From positions 2,294,001 through 2,358,000 of the forward strand of contig JAHREC010000013.1 of the NCBI GenBank assembly GCA_020081605.1: a stretch of 64,000 bases of DNA. Direction: 5' to 3'. The notes under the pieces are model-generated. The model saw nothing but the letters and a program-made list of their open reading frames with translations, did no database searches and had not been told where the DNA came from. Origin of the DNA: Albifimbria verrucaria. Taxonomy: Eukaryota; Ascomycota; Sordariomycetes; Hypocreales; Stachybotryaceae. This document shows, piece after piece, positions 20,906 through 32,822 of the stretch; the stretch's first letter is position 1; each line of letters starts with the position of its first letter. The position numbers and the translations under genes were made by a program.

Positions 20906-23900
20906 GGACACCGCCATTTACAGCCGGCCCGACACGGGGCAGAAGATATTGGCACTCCGCTGTTGTACATAGCTCTCTGTAATCAGCATCTAAAAATGGC
21001 AACCCTGGTGGTTACAAGACCACCGTCACTTGAACACGCTCGACATGGGAACATGGCTTAGGAGAACGACTTAGGAACATGGTATATGTCAGGTACATTG
21101 CTTCTTGGGTATATTTAGCGTGGAAATTCAAATAAAAAATTACGTTTTAATCAACACTCTTCTCTCCTTCGTGGACAGCACATTAGCTTCGCCGAACATA
21201 CAGTGGTGCTGGCATTAGGGTGATCCTCTCGCAAGCTTTTTCCTCTCCTCACGTCTTACACCCAAACTCGTATTGTCTGTTTCTTTCCCCGCCTAAATGT
21301 ACGGTACCCAATCCAGGAATTTGTCTAGAAAAGATCTAAACTAGATCGGCTTGGCCTGCTTGGCTGCATCAACTGGGATAAGCCACCCCACGTGAATGGC
21401 AACCACCTGCTGAACGGCTGCAGCAGGAGCCTCTATGGATTTTACCGCCGATGATCTCCAAGGTTGTAAACAAGACGCGTCAAACTTGGGCATTATTTGT
21501 CGCAAATGCCTCTGCGCACGTTGATTGTTTCTTCCAGCACCTACTGCTTTGGGACGGTTCCGAAGGGCCCTCCGGATGTGGGTCTTTTTCGGCCAGGCTT
21601 GCCGGGCTCGACGGCAGTTGGGCCCCAAGCCAGAGACGTAGGCAATACGCTTTGCCCTGTCGCGATGCAGTCATCTGAGCATTTATGGTTATGGGATGGC
21701 TGATCACTGCTCAGCAGCCAATGCTTAACTCGGCCACTTGCGCAAGAAGCCCTGTCCGTACTTTTGGAAGAGTACATAGTCCAGTACAGGCGACAGGGGC
21801 CAGTGGTAGTGGAGAACATCCGTCCTGCATTATCGATGCCCTGGCTCCACAGCCGCTGACATGTCTCAGAAACCCATGCTCCAACTCCAACTATCTCACT
21901 GGAAGCCCTTATTCCTTCATGTGCGGCAACACAAACCATTTCTTGGGTCTATTTGTCGCTGTGATGTCGTGAGAAACTAGTGGGGATGACACCCTCTGCC
22001 CTCAAGATCGGACGAATGTCGGCTTCCTGCATTTGCTGGTGCGCACCTGGTGCCTTTGTGATGATGTAGGCATCACACTAGGAGGGGGCCACAAAGACAT
22101 GAGGGGTAGGCAATTAGTGAGGAACAGGGCGCCGAAAGGGTATGTCGAGTCTGCTTCAACATTGATCTCTAAGCGGCCGCCCTGCTGGCTCTGGCTTGCC
22201 TATGCCAAGAGTTGTCAGACTCGCTTAACTGCAAGCCAACTCGAACGCCAGACTGAACTCGACAATAATACGGAACATAGTAATACTCTATACGATTAAA
22301 CTTTCTCGCTTGCATCTTCTCTTCCGTTCTTTGTCATGGTTTGTTGTTGACGCTTCAATTCTGCCGACGCAAAGCTCAGTAACCATGTTGTTCTATTCCT
22401 GACCCGTAAGACACCACCTTGTTCCCCGCCCTCGATAGGCTCTAGGACCGGCTCACACACGCGCCCTTCCACACCCCTTCTCCTCATTTTATCGACTAGC
22501 TCCCGCTTGCGTAGCTCGTGATGAGTGTTCCCTCCTACTTCGTTCGCCGCATTGATGCATTAGTGAGAAAACCAGTTGCGGGGTTGCAGGGAGCGGGAGT
22601 GCAGGCAGGAATCTAGGACGGTCCACAATTACACGTCTTGTTTGTGACTACCGAAAGGATATCTACACCTCGAGCAGAAGGGCACCAGCCTGTACAGTCA
22701 CAAGGAAACCACACGGGGAACTCTCGGCTTCTCAATATCCATGGTGATCACGAATGAGAGAGGCCGGAACATTTTGTTTGTTGGAGTCGATGACGTTGCA
22801 ACGGCTGCAACGAGAAGCCCTTCCGTGTCATCTTGACGACCCGCAACTCGGATGTCCGGCACAGGGACCAACTTGCAGCATGTGTATGTACCTTACACGT
22901 ATTGATTTGTGAGCAGCATGCTAGTTGTCAGTGGGGAAGTCTTGGCTTCGCCGTGGACGCTCTGATAGCTGGTTGCCCACTTAGCCGCTCCGGCGAAGTT
23001 GCCTCATAAACTTGTGTCGAACAAAATAGCGGGTGTTCTCTTCTTTTTCAGTCAACTTACAAGGCATAGACTCCAGCCGCCACCAGGAGGTCTGGACACG
23101 TCTAGGTTGTCGAGCTTGGGTCAAAGCGGAGGGTGGTGTACGCACCACGTCCCCTTTACCAAGATGCATCGATAAAAGGTGCTGACCCTTATGGTGGCTG
23201 TAGGATGCAAGCCCCTTGCCTCTCGGTACTTACAGGCTGCACACACACTCTATCTGCGGTTGCTATTCTCGTTTGGTGCGTGACGAGAGAGGAGATTGGC
23301 GCCGTGTCTGCCACTAGGTTGCCACGCTCGCTGATATGGTCACAAGAGGAAGGCCCTTCGTCCGGTGTGAACAGAGAAGCAGATGTAACAGGGTGGCCAT
23401 TGGTCACGGTGCTGCACATCGGGGTGTACAGGTCATGTACAGACCATGCAGTGCCGCTCAGTCCCTTGATGGGCAAGATAGAGTTACGAATCCTTTAGGG
23501 CGCTTCTGTCCAATTCAGCCGGTCTGTTTGGATGGATGGGGTGTGCTTGGGAGTAAGATAGACCCTGCTATATCCGAGTTGAGCCAATGGGTAGGGCGTG
23601 TTGTTGCCATGACTCTCTCGTTGGGCATGCGGGTGAGAATTGCTCGGCCGCAGACCGCAGATTCCGATGGTTGCATGCATTCCAGTGCCTATCAATGTTA
23701 GCATCGGGACAAAGGCGTGATCTGAGCGACGAATGGGTGTTGGAAACCCAAAATGGCCGTGAGCAGGCCTCCTCATGCATGATGTATGGGAGAGTGAGAG
23801 AAGACACCAGGAAGTGGGAGAGGAAATCGGATAGAGTCTGTAGCCTATATATTTCCTTCCCCATCAGCACTTCGAGAAGTCTGAAATCAATATTCCAAAG

Positions 23901-23958
23901 GTGGCAATAGTTACTTATATCTTTCCGAATCCCGAGTGCCTCTCTCGGTTCGAACAAG
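20906..23958. other. gene-free tract of about 3 kb
   Basis: Contains the 3' flank of the oxalate decarboxylase and the promoter of the sulfate permease. Frames of up to about 160 codons exist but show no domain, codon bias or conserved motif that I recognise. One copy of GTTGCATGCAT occurs near 23670. Confidence 0.45.
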
Positions 23959-26101
23959 ATGAATCGGCTAAGCAGGACTAAGGCAGCTGTTGTCGAGTCT
24001 CTGAGGACCGACCCCAACCTCAACAGGGCTCGAAGCTGGGTCGACCCCATCAAGCGCCGGCTTCCTTCTGCTACTGCGGAATACCTTGTTGAAAAGGTCC
24101 CCGTTATTCAATGGCTGCCCCATTACGACTACCGCTGGTTGTTCCAGGACATTATTGCTGGAATTACCATTGGTGTTATGTTTATCCCACAGGGCTTAGC
24201 TTATGCCAAAATTGCTACCATCCCTGTTGAACACGGTCTCTACTCTAGTTGGTGGCCTTCAGCCATCTACTTCTTCTTGGGCACGTCGAAAGAGCTTTCC
24301 ACTGGACCAACTTCGATTCTTGGTCTTCTTACTGCCGAGGTTGTTGCCGACTTAAGTCAGGAGGGCTACTCTCCAGCGGCCATTGCTTCAGCTATTGCAT
24401 TCATGGTTGGCATTTACGCACTGGCTGTTGGACTTTTAAAACTTGGCTTCCTCTTGGACTTTGTCTCCGGCTCAGTACTTAGCGGCTGGATCAGCGCTGT
24501 CGCCTTGGTTATCCTACTCGGACAGGTTGACTCGCTTGTTGGCCTCGACGCTGGAAGCGGTACTGCAACAATCATTCGAGATGTTCTTGGTAACCTAGAT
24601 AAGATCCAGCCACTTACACTTGCCATTGGGTTCACAAGCATTGCCTTGCTTCTCGCCCTTGAGCACACAGGTAAAAGGTGGGGCAAGAAGAACAAATGGA
24701 TCAAGATTCTCAGCACAAGCCGTGCCGTTGTCGTGCTCGTCTTGTATACTCTCATCTCTTTCCTTGTCAACAGAGGCCGTGAAGTGGAAGATTATAAGTG
24801 GGAGGTGACAAAGGTCGACACTCATGGACTCTTGACCCCAAGGCCCACGACTCTACTCTTATCTCGAAAGTCGCAAGCCGAGCCTTTGCTCCGTTTATCG
24901 CCATGGCTGTAGAGCATCTCGGTGTTGGTAAAGCTTTTGGCTTGCGCAACAATTACCAGATCGACAAGAGCCAGGAATTGGTGTTCCTTGGAACTGAGAA
25001 TATCATCAACAGTTTCTTTGGCGCCATGACCACTGGCGGTGCCATGTCCCGCACAGCTGTCAACTCAGAGTGCAACGTTCGGACTCCTCTTAACTTCCTC
25101 TTCACCAGCGGTTTTATTATCCTGACACTCTATGAGCTCGCCCCCGCTTTGTACTGGATCCCAAAGGCAACCCTTTCCGCAATTATTGTAAGTCTGCCTG
25201 CTGTTGTCCCGCTTCTTAATCACTTCTGCTCCATCATACCCGCTATTCAGTCTAATGCATTCCATAAAATATTCCGTTATCTGCAATGTTCTAATTAGCT
25301 ATGGTAGATTATGGCTGTGGTCCACCTTATCTCTCCTCCCCGACTATTCTACCGTTACTGGCGCATGTCCTTTATCGATTTCGTTGCCGCTATGCTTGGA
25401 TTCTGGGTTACACTGTTTACTTCTACCGAAATTGGCTTGGGAGTATCTGTTGGCTTCACTGTCGCCTATACACTTCTCAGACTTGCCTTCCCACATTGGA
25501 TCGGCCTCTCAAACACGGAGGTAGAAACCAACCACTGGTCGTTGCCCAAGACTCGGCCCGTTAAGGACCAAATCGACGTTCCTCCAGAGGCTTTCTTGGT
25601 GCAATACACTGATGATGTCCTCTTCCCCAACGCCGAACGCATCAAGAGCGCCATAATCGAATCTATCAAGCTACACTTTGAGCCATCAAATGCTCTGGCC
25701 GTAGATTCCAAGAGCGTGGATCGCATTTGGAATGCGTCGGGTCAAAAGCACATCCTTCGCACACGCAAGCGCAAGGGCATTACTCCCATCACAACACCAC
25801 TCCAATACGTCGTCTTAGATTTTGGCATGGTTTCGTTCATTGATATCACTGGTTTACTATCACTTATTGAGTTGAAGATGGAGCTGCGCAGATATGTTGG
25901 CAAAGAGCTGCAATTCCGCTTTGTGAACATGGTTGACCCAGTTCGCGAGCGTTTTGATCGTTCAGAGTGGGTATTCGCTCACGAAGGGAACAACGCACCG
26001 AGGAAGCAGATGTGATTTACTCCTCACTTGAACTTGCTCTTCTGCACAAAGATGGGGACGAGAAGTCGGAGGACATGAATGAGAAGGTATTGGAGGTATA
26101 G
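23959..26101 (+). CDS. SulP-family sulfate permease with STAS domain
   Basis: Plasma-membrane sulfate transporter (Sul1/Sul2, Neurospora cys-14 type), feeding sulfur assimilation. ATG 23959; exons 23959-25187 and 25308-26101; about 674 residues. The SulP core includes DIIAGITIGVMFIPQGLAYA, the family signature region from YSSWWPSAIYFFLGTSKELS into TGPTS, and GTENIINSFFGAMTTGGAMS. The STAS domain follows, with VVLDFGMVSFIDITGLLSLI. One base is missing in a C run near 24836 (LLTP should continue KAHDSTLISKVASRAFAP) and one in the G run near 25985 (HEG then EQRTEEADVIYSSLELAL); both restore phase and the C-terminus ends at the TAG at 26099. Expression is likely derepressed by sulfur limitation, as known for the family; no regulatory site was verified. 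Confidence 0.94.
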
Positions 26102-27349
26102 GCAGGGGTCTTTGGTTAGGTTGGATATTTTAGAGTAGTACTGTGACCATGAATATATGTCTCCTATGTTCTTCTATTCCATCTAATTTACCACACAAAG
26201 AGGATCATTCCTGTCTTGCTTTCCTATGGCACTATTCAATTATTCCAAGCTGTCTATACGATAGCAATCTTAACCGGTAAATTTGCAGAAATCTCCGAAG
26301 AAGCTTGGTACGAAACTAGCCGGATATTTGGATTGTTGGTCTACGATTTACCGAAGGGCTTATTGCCGTGTACTCTAATGACCGAATAGGCCGTAAGTCA
26401 GCACCTTAGACGGCCATCGCCTCGCCATTCCTGCTTATGTAGACACATTGATGTGCCGAGGTCTCTTCATAAAGCGCCGGTGGCATCTTGCATTATCGTT
26501 GATTGGTGGCTATTTAAAGCTATGCACACCGTCAACACAACAGAAAAGTACACCTCAAGAAGTTGATGAGCTACAAGAACCTATGTCCGTAATCCTGTTT
26601 TGGGGACTAGGTAGGGACTATTGAGTTTCATGTAGGCCACACTACATAGCGGCAGGGTCTCATGACTGCAACACCTCCATCACTTGCCAGAGGCTGGGTA
26701 GCCAACTGGTAAGTGCTCACCCTGCAGCTTTGGAGCATAAGCGAGACTTCCATCGTCACCAACACCGAGATATGCCCGAATACTCAGCTTCACATCCTAG
26801 GCTACCTAGTCACCGGTGAGACCAGGGTGACACTGCGCACGAGACATTGGCGATTGGAAGCAGAAGCATATACGCAATCACAGGTAGAGCCTATGATAGC
26901 TTAATGACATACATGCTGTGGCTTTATTACGTGAAAACTTGTCGCCGTCTCTTTGAGGCAGGTGTGGGAGCTATGTTGATTCTAAGCCCTTCGCAGACAT
27001 CAGCTCCGACTCACGTCACGCAGTCCTACACGTAGGTGATGGGCGGTAAAGGGAGATTTGGGTCCGTGAGGCCAGAAGGTACACCAGAATTGTCTTACGT
27101 AGGCCAGGGGACACTAATTCACAAAGTCCAGGGCCATAGACGAATTAGTCTTACCGGATATCGGCAATAAGTCATACGGTAGGCTTCCAGATCACGATTT
27201 GCAACTTATCCTCATTCTTCAAGCTACATACATAGTAACGTTACGAATACATCTTCCTACAGACTGCCATAGCTATCCGCAATTGTCACGGAACCAGCCT
27301 CGCAAGCCCCTCCTATGGAGCCTTGGCTCAAAGTGCCGAGCTGCCTATC
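26102..27349. other. intergenic region, no gene seen
   Basis: About 1.2 kb between the convergent ends of the sulfate permease and amine oxidase genes. Only short unrelated frames were found. Confidence 0.45.
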
Positions 27350-28780
27350 TCAAAGTCTAGCCAAGGGGTGTTGGCTGATATCGGATTTCAAGGCATCAAT
27401 CACTTCTCGGCTCCTCGGCTTGCTGAAGCAAGGGCTCCTCCAAATGTCCCTTCCAAGAGTAGCTAGTATCGGCACCGGCAAAGTGTACGTTGCCCTCCGG
27501 TTGCCACTGATCCCTCTCCAGACTGCGGAGTCGTGTTGCAGGAACTGCAAGGCAGTCCCAGCTGGCAATGTTCTCGGTGATCTTCGTGGGCGTGGGAATA
27601 TCGGCACCAAGGACAGCATAAACGTGGTCGAGAACGGTCGCCAGTTGGTCTTCCCTGGGTTTCTGCAGCAAACTTCGCCCCATTTCCCTCTAATAACGCT
27701 AGTCAGGAGTAGATGCCGTGTCCCTTGCTCGAGGTGTCCCTCAGACTGGGCGTATTCTCCTTAAGTCCGTGGCTAGGTAGGGAGATGGTCCCCTCTTGCC
27801 ACCAAGGATGATCATATTGCATGCTTGTGATGATGGTGGAGGGCTCCATATCATGGGTAAGCAGCCATTCCTTGTCGTCGCTGAGGCTCGGCTGAAATTG
27901 GATTTGCTTATAGGACTTGACAGGCACGGTGAGGATCACCTTGTTACAGTAGTATACTTCCCCAGTAGTCATTGTCAGGGTACATTTTGTTGGGGATGTC
28001 TGATCAATCAGCTCAACCGTCTGTGAGCAGATCAAAGATCCGGGGCGTAGTTCCTCTCGAAGAGCTTCACACAACTTGGATGGGCTCTCTGAATCGTGGG
28101 GAGTTCTCCAAGTGAGAGAGGACTTGGTCAACGCCACCCCAGGTCTCGCAGAAGTACAAGAAGAACAAGCCGCTTACATCCTTGGAGGATAGGCCGAAGA
28201 TGGTAGCGACCCACTGCTCAGCCATCTCCTGAACAGCTTTGGTTGCTCCATGAGAGACCACCAGCTCATGGACGGACATGGTACCGTAGTTGGGTAGAAG
28301 CTTTGCTGGATGGTTAACATCGACGGCTTGAATCAAGCCTTCCAAGTTATCCAAAACACGGGTGAGAGACCGCTGGTCGGTGTCCGAGAGCTATTCTTCT
28401 TGTTGGTAAATGACATCCTGTAGGGGTACAGGGGCTTACATTGCGCACATAATCAGTGGTAGTATTGTCACCACGTAAACCGTTGGAATATCGCACCCGT
28501 AGGTCAATGCCTAACCTCTCCGCAAGTTTCATCACACGGAGGTGTTCATTGCCATATTTCGGGATTACATCTTGCAACTTGTACGGGTGAAAGCTTGAGT
28601 CCGCAGCAGCATGGCTCTCCGTGTCGAGAACTAAGCATGTCAAGCCCGCCTCCTGAATGTCCAAAGCGGCTTGAGACCAGCCAAGCCACCGCCAACTACG
28701 ATCACCTCTGCGGATCGTGGGCTCTGTCGAAGCGATAGGCTAGGACTGAACGTAGAGACTTCACTCATCATTGCTGCCAT
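27350..28780 (-). CDS. flavin amine oxidase (monoamine oxidase family), many frame breaks
   Basis: FAD-dependent amine oxidase relative. ATG 28780; exons 28780-28440 and 28390-27350 with a 49-nt intron. The dinucleotide-binding start is clear (EVIVVGGGLAGL, then LDIQEAGLTCLVLD). The substrate-domain region has MSVHELVVSHGATKAVQEM and FGLSSKDVSGLFFLYFCETWGG, then LREELRPGSLICSQTVELID, and the C-terminal flavin region has GNVHFAGADTSYSWKGHLE. About seven one-base losses (near 28670, two near 28080-28130, two near 27640-27720, two near 27415-27430) are needed; allowing them gives whole codons and about 462 residues. Oddly, the R-x-G-G and following D-L-G-A-A-W segment normal after the LVLD/E strand is absent. 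The gene may be an inactive or internally deleted copy. Several breaks could also be real decay. Confidence 0.7.
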
Positions 28781-29642
28781 GGTGCTCCAATTCAGTACAG
28801 GTAGAAATTGATGCTTGAAACAACCAATCAGCAAAAAGACGCTTTCGTGGAGTAAAAGGATCTAGTTTCATCGTGGACTAAGAAATTGCCGGGCGCTACG
28901 TCAACGGTGGGGCTTTTATGGAAACTGGTCTATTCTGTTGACGATGGACCTCGGGCTAGCGAGAGTTATCATCAAACCGATAGCTCGGCGGTACTGTAAT
29001 AGGAGACAAGAGTCTTGAAACAGTGAGTATGCCGGAGTTTATGTGTGGAAACTGGTTAGAAACACCAGCCGACCAAATATTCTCTACAGATGACATCTAA
29101 ACTGTGGTAACTGAAAACAAGTGCTTAGGTATCAAGAGTTAGACTCCATCAATCTTATGGGAGCAGTCCTGAACGCGATTACCATAAAAAAGGTAATTCA
29201 TTTCAGATTGGCCATACTGAATACTATGAATATCTCGAGAGCTTGACTAGATACCGAGGTTATGCATGGTGGGGATCATGGTGCAGAGCCGCAACTGAAC
29301 AAAGCGCTCTGTATGGAACAGGTAACCTTTGAATAGTCACAAACGATTAAAGGCAGTTTTCCTCATTAAGCCGATAAACAATGAATTCAACAATAGAGCT
29401 TGTTTTTTATTTGCTGTTTTAAATCTATGTAATAAATGTCTCTTCTAAGAACACTCGCTGCCAAGACATGGGGATGAGAATACATACCTCGGCTTAAGCT
29501 CCGATTATTTCCCCAACGTAGCAGGAAACGTGTGTTTTAAACGATGTGCTCCAACCTCGCATCGAGCAAGCCCCATTGTGAATCTACACCTTCATATCTT
29601 AGAAATTAGTTCTCAGATAACCATCCAAGCATCACCTCGACA
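28781..29642. promoter_or_regulatory. divergent region between amine oxidase and epoxide hydrolase genes
   Basis: About 0.86 kb, moderately AT-rich, between divergent start codons. No gene was seen. It is a candidate shared promoter for the left half of the metabolic gene group. Confidence 0.4.
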
Positions 29643-30812
29643 ATGACATCATCAGTTAAACTACCGAACATTCCTCTTTCCAACGGTATCATTGACGACT
29701 ATGTTGACTGCAATTCGTCGTGCGGCCTCAACTTTCATGTGCTAAAGGCCGGAACACCCGGGAACCCCTTGGTTCTCTTCACTCATGGCTATCCAGAGCT
29801 TGCCTACTCATGGCGAAAAATTATGCCGGAAGTAGCGCGACGTGGATATTTCTGCGTGGCTATGGATCAACGGGGCTACGGACGAACAACCGGCTGGCCC
29901 AAGCAGACTTTCCAAACCACTGATCTAGGCGCCTACGTCTTTACCAACTTGGTACGAGATCTTGTCTGCCTAGTTTATCGTCTTGGTTATACTCAGGTGC
30001 GTTGTGTGGTGGGCCATGATTTCGGCGCTGTCAGTTCAGCCATGGCAGCATTGATGCGTCCAGACATGTTCCAGTCAACTGCTCAGATGAGCCATCCATA
30101 TCACCCTCCAGCAGAGCCGCAGTTAGGCAATACTCTTCCAACAAGTAAAGGGAATATTCAAGATGAGCTAGCCAAGCTTGACCCGCCACGTAAACATTAC
30201 AAATGGTACAACTCAACGCCAGAGGCAGCTAGTGACTGGGACAACGCTCCGCAAGGCTTGGAAGCTTTCCTCCGAGGATACTTTCATCTCAAATCTGCCG
30301 ACTGGGTCAAGAACGAGCCTCATCCAATTCCGAGCTGGGGTGCGGAACAGCTCAAAATCATGCCTGAATACTATATCATGCGTCAAGATAAATCCATGCC
30401 AGACACAGTAGCCGAAAACATGCGGGATGAAGATATACACAAGACAGAGAAGTGGCTCTCTACAGAAGAACTCAAGTTTTATTGCCAAGAATGGGAGCGA
30501 ACCGGGTTTCAAGGGGCCCTCAACTGGTATCGAGCGCAAACAGCTTCAACGGCCGAGTCGACCAAGGATATGCTTCTCTTCGCCGGGAGAAGAATTGAGG
30601 TTCCTTGCACGTTCATTAGCGGTTCTAAAGACTGGGGCAACTACCAACAGCCAGGTGCACTTGATTCATATAATGATCCGAAATGCGTTGCGGATGGAAT
30701 GTTCAAAGGAATAAGGCTGATAGATGGTGCAGGTCATTGGGTACAACAGGAGCAACCAGAGGCTGTTGTACAAGAGTTGCTAGCTTTCCTCGACTCCGTC
30801 CCTGAGAGTTGA
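29643..30812 (+). CDS. epoxide hydrolase (alpha/beta hydrolase fold)
   Basis: Soluble epoxide hydrolase-like enzyme of 389 residues, single exon, fully intact. ATG 29643. The oxyanion-hole motif HGYPELAYSWRKIMPEVA and MDQRGYGRTTGWP lie in the first 90 residues. The nucleophile elbow VVGHDFGAVSS carries an Asp nucleophile, as in epoxide hydrolases and dehalogenases, not Ser. A cap domain follows with conserved Tyr candidates (MPEYYIMRQDK). The acid Asp is in FISGSKDWGNYQQ and the catalytic His in IDGAGHWVQQEQPEAV. There is no signal peptide, so it is likely cytosolic. Its neighbours are an amine oxidase (divergent) and an anion transporter (convergent, 72 bp between stop codons). The substrate is unknown. 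Confidence 0.9.
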   Translation: MTSSVKLPNIPLSNGIIDDYVDCNSSCGLNFHVLKAGTPGNPLVLFTHGYPELAYSWRKIMPEVARRGYFCVAMDQRGYGRTTGWPKQTFQTTDLGAYVFTNLVRDLVCLVYRLGYTQVRCVVGHDFGAVSSAMAALMRPDMFQSTAQMSHPYHPPAEPQLGNTLPTSKGNIQDELAKLDPPRKHYKWYNSTPEAASDWDNAPQGLEAFLRGYFHLKSADWVKNEPHPIPSWGAEQLKIMPEYYIMRQDKSMPDTVAENMRDEDIHKTEKWLSTEELKFYCQEWERTGFQGALNWYRAQTASTAESTKDMLLFAGRRIEVPCTFISGSKDWGNYQQPGALDSYNDPKCVADGMFKGIRLIDGAGHWVQQEQPEAVVQELLAFLDSVPES

Positions 30813-30884
30813 TTCCAACCACGTTCTTCCGTCACCCATAAGTGGAAGTTTTTAACTGAACAATGATAATACTGTATTAAACCT

Positions 30885-32072
30885 CTATTTATTTGCGTCT
30901 TCATCCTTCCCAGGCCACATGATCTGCCCTATCAATATTGCCCTAAGGTGCAGTACCAAATCCAGCAACCAAACAGCGATCATGATGATTGCCGCTATCT
31001 CTCCCACCCATTCAATTGCGGGGACTGCAGTTCCTCGCCAATAAACATTGTGCCAATGACATATCCAAGATTAGGGAAGACCATGGTCCACCAGGACAAG
31101 GTGAAAGCCGTACGGGGTGCAGGATGCTTTCGTCCTCCAAACTTTGGAATCCAGGCCGGTATATTTGCAACAAGGGCCATAGCAAAGAACCAAAAGGTGA
31201 ATAACCATAGGAAGATTGCAACCCAGAGCGCCATAATCTGTAGAACCTCAATTGCCATAGGGTGGGCTGCAAAGTAGCCATAGTCAGCCGGTAATGCTCG
31301 CGCGCATCCAATGAGGGTAAGGATGGTATATCCGCCAGCACCAACTGGCATCCATAGGCCTGGACGTTGGCTAGGATTCCCGGTCCCATGGATGAACAAG
31401 CCACCCAGGAACCATGGCATCAATAAGATGCTGCCGATCCAACCGAGGCCTTGGTGAGCGATTCCAGCAACAATAATCGGCATTCGGTGATGTGGCGGCT
31501 GACTCGCCGCTATAGAAGCCGCAACAGTTCCCGTCAGCATGGTGTTATATACCATGAGAAAAACGGCTGGGCTAATCTTTTCCAGGTCAATTGCAACCTC
31601 CGTGAACGCGATGACGAACTTGACTACGGTGTAGAGTAGTGTTACGGCTGAATACATCCAGAACAATACCCGAATGGCGACAATGAGCCAGGGGCCCGTA
31701 TGAGGTACACCGAAGCGCTGCATGCATATGATGATGGTTGCCATGCTAACCCAGAACGAACCAAGGAAGAAGGCCTCGGGGCAGCCGTCAAAGACTTCTT
31801 GATCGTGTATGGGTGCAGGATAAAGCGGGTAAGCATCGCTAGACAGAAGAGCGCGAAGACGACCAGGTTGAAGATGAAGATGACGGTGCCGGCGGTTTGC
31901 TGCCCGGTGAACTGGTATGAAGTCTGCGAAATGAGGATGGCAATGCCACCCGTAGACTGGGTACATGTGAAGTTTGCCCATGTGAAGTGCTCAATCCGCT
32001 GTCGAAACCCAACCTTGGAACTCCCACCGGACCCGGGGAGCCGGACTGCTGGCGTTCCTCGTCAATGCTCAT
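30885..32072 (-). CDS. TDT/SLAC1-family anion transporter (malic acid/sulfite exporter type)
   Basis: Ten-TM transporter of the tellurite-resistance/dicarboxylate family (Mae1, Ssu1, SLAC1 relatives); moves malate, sulfite or related anions across the plasma membrane. Single exon, ATG 32072 (MSIDEERQQSGSPGP). Recognisable segments are RIEHFTWANFTCTQSTGGIA (TM1 signature), FFLGSFWVSMATIIICMQRF, ISPAVFLMVYNTMLTGTVAA, and FWFFAMALVANIPAWIPKFG followed by SWWTMVFPNLGYVIGTMFIG. Three single-base losses (near 32013, 31778 and in the G run at 31020) are required. Adding one base at each gives 396 residues ending in MWPGKDEDANK. Ends 72 bp from the convergent epoxide hydrolase stop codon. Confidence 0.88.
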
Positions 32073-32822
32073 CGTAGACGATGTATAGCAAAGAGTTGAC
32101 ACAAATGGTGGAAATCGTCAGTTGATAAACTATGATCAACCATCCATTTCTCTCGAGAAATGTAGGCGATGTGACCAAGTACATACGGAATGAACAATGT
32201 TTTTGCCTGGGGAGCCGTAGAGTCGTCGTCCGGAGTGCTGGGCCCATAGTGCCGAAGCAAGCGGGCCTGTCGACATCATTACAGGATGAATTACGTCAAG
32301 CTTCACGGTCAGCTTCAGCCAAAGACTATTCCTATCCATCCCCTAAGTGGTTAGCATAGCCAATTAACCAACATTTCTGCCGTCAACTCTATAGGAAAAT
32401 ACGCCTTGTGAGGCTTTTGTATCATAATATGAAAGCAGAGAACATCACACAAGCGCAGTAATTGTCGATGGAGACACTTGGCAATCTAAACAAATGCCGA
32501 GAATTTCTACGATTGGCAGCCATGATGGTTTCGATCTAATGCGCGCTGTCGGTAATAGGACAGGAATTACATCAAAATTCCAAACTCCCATAACTTCCGA
32601 ACCCAGATGTCAAGGTTCCAAATAAATGGCAGGACAGAATTGCTATGATTCATTCACTACGAACACATTGACGCCATTATAGCGTATGCTGTATTCACAC
32701 TTCAGATTAGAACAAGAGGCCCTCTCCGGGTTCCTCGAACAATACATCACCATGTAAAGATCATACTTCCCTACTACAACCCCATCACTACAGCTAAAGC
32801 GCTTGGCATAGCCGTCGCCACA
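32073..32822. promoter_or_regulatory. divergent region between TDT transporter and esterase genes
   Basis: About 0.75 kb, AT-rich, between divergent start codons. No gene was seen; it probably contains both promoters. Confidence 0.4.

Noticed and set aside
21541..21939. Minus-strand frame of 132 codons between oxalate decarboxylase and sulfate permease
   Set aside because: No domain or homology pattern, competing overlapping frames on the other strand, and no splice or leader context.
27350..28780. Calling the amine oxidase a pseudogene because of its many breaks
   Set aside because: The breaks are of the same one-base type as in essential genes of this window and together restore whole codons; decay is possible but not shown.
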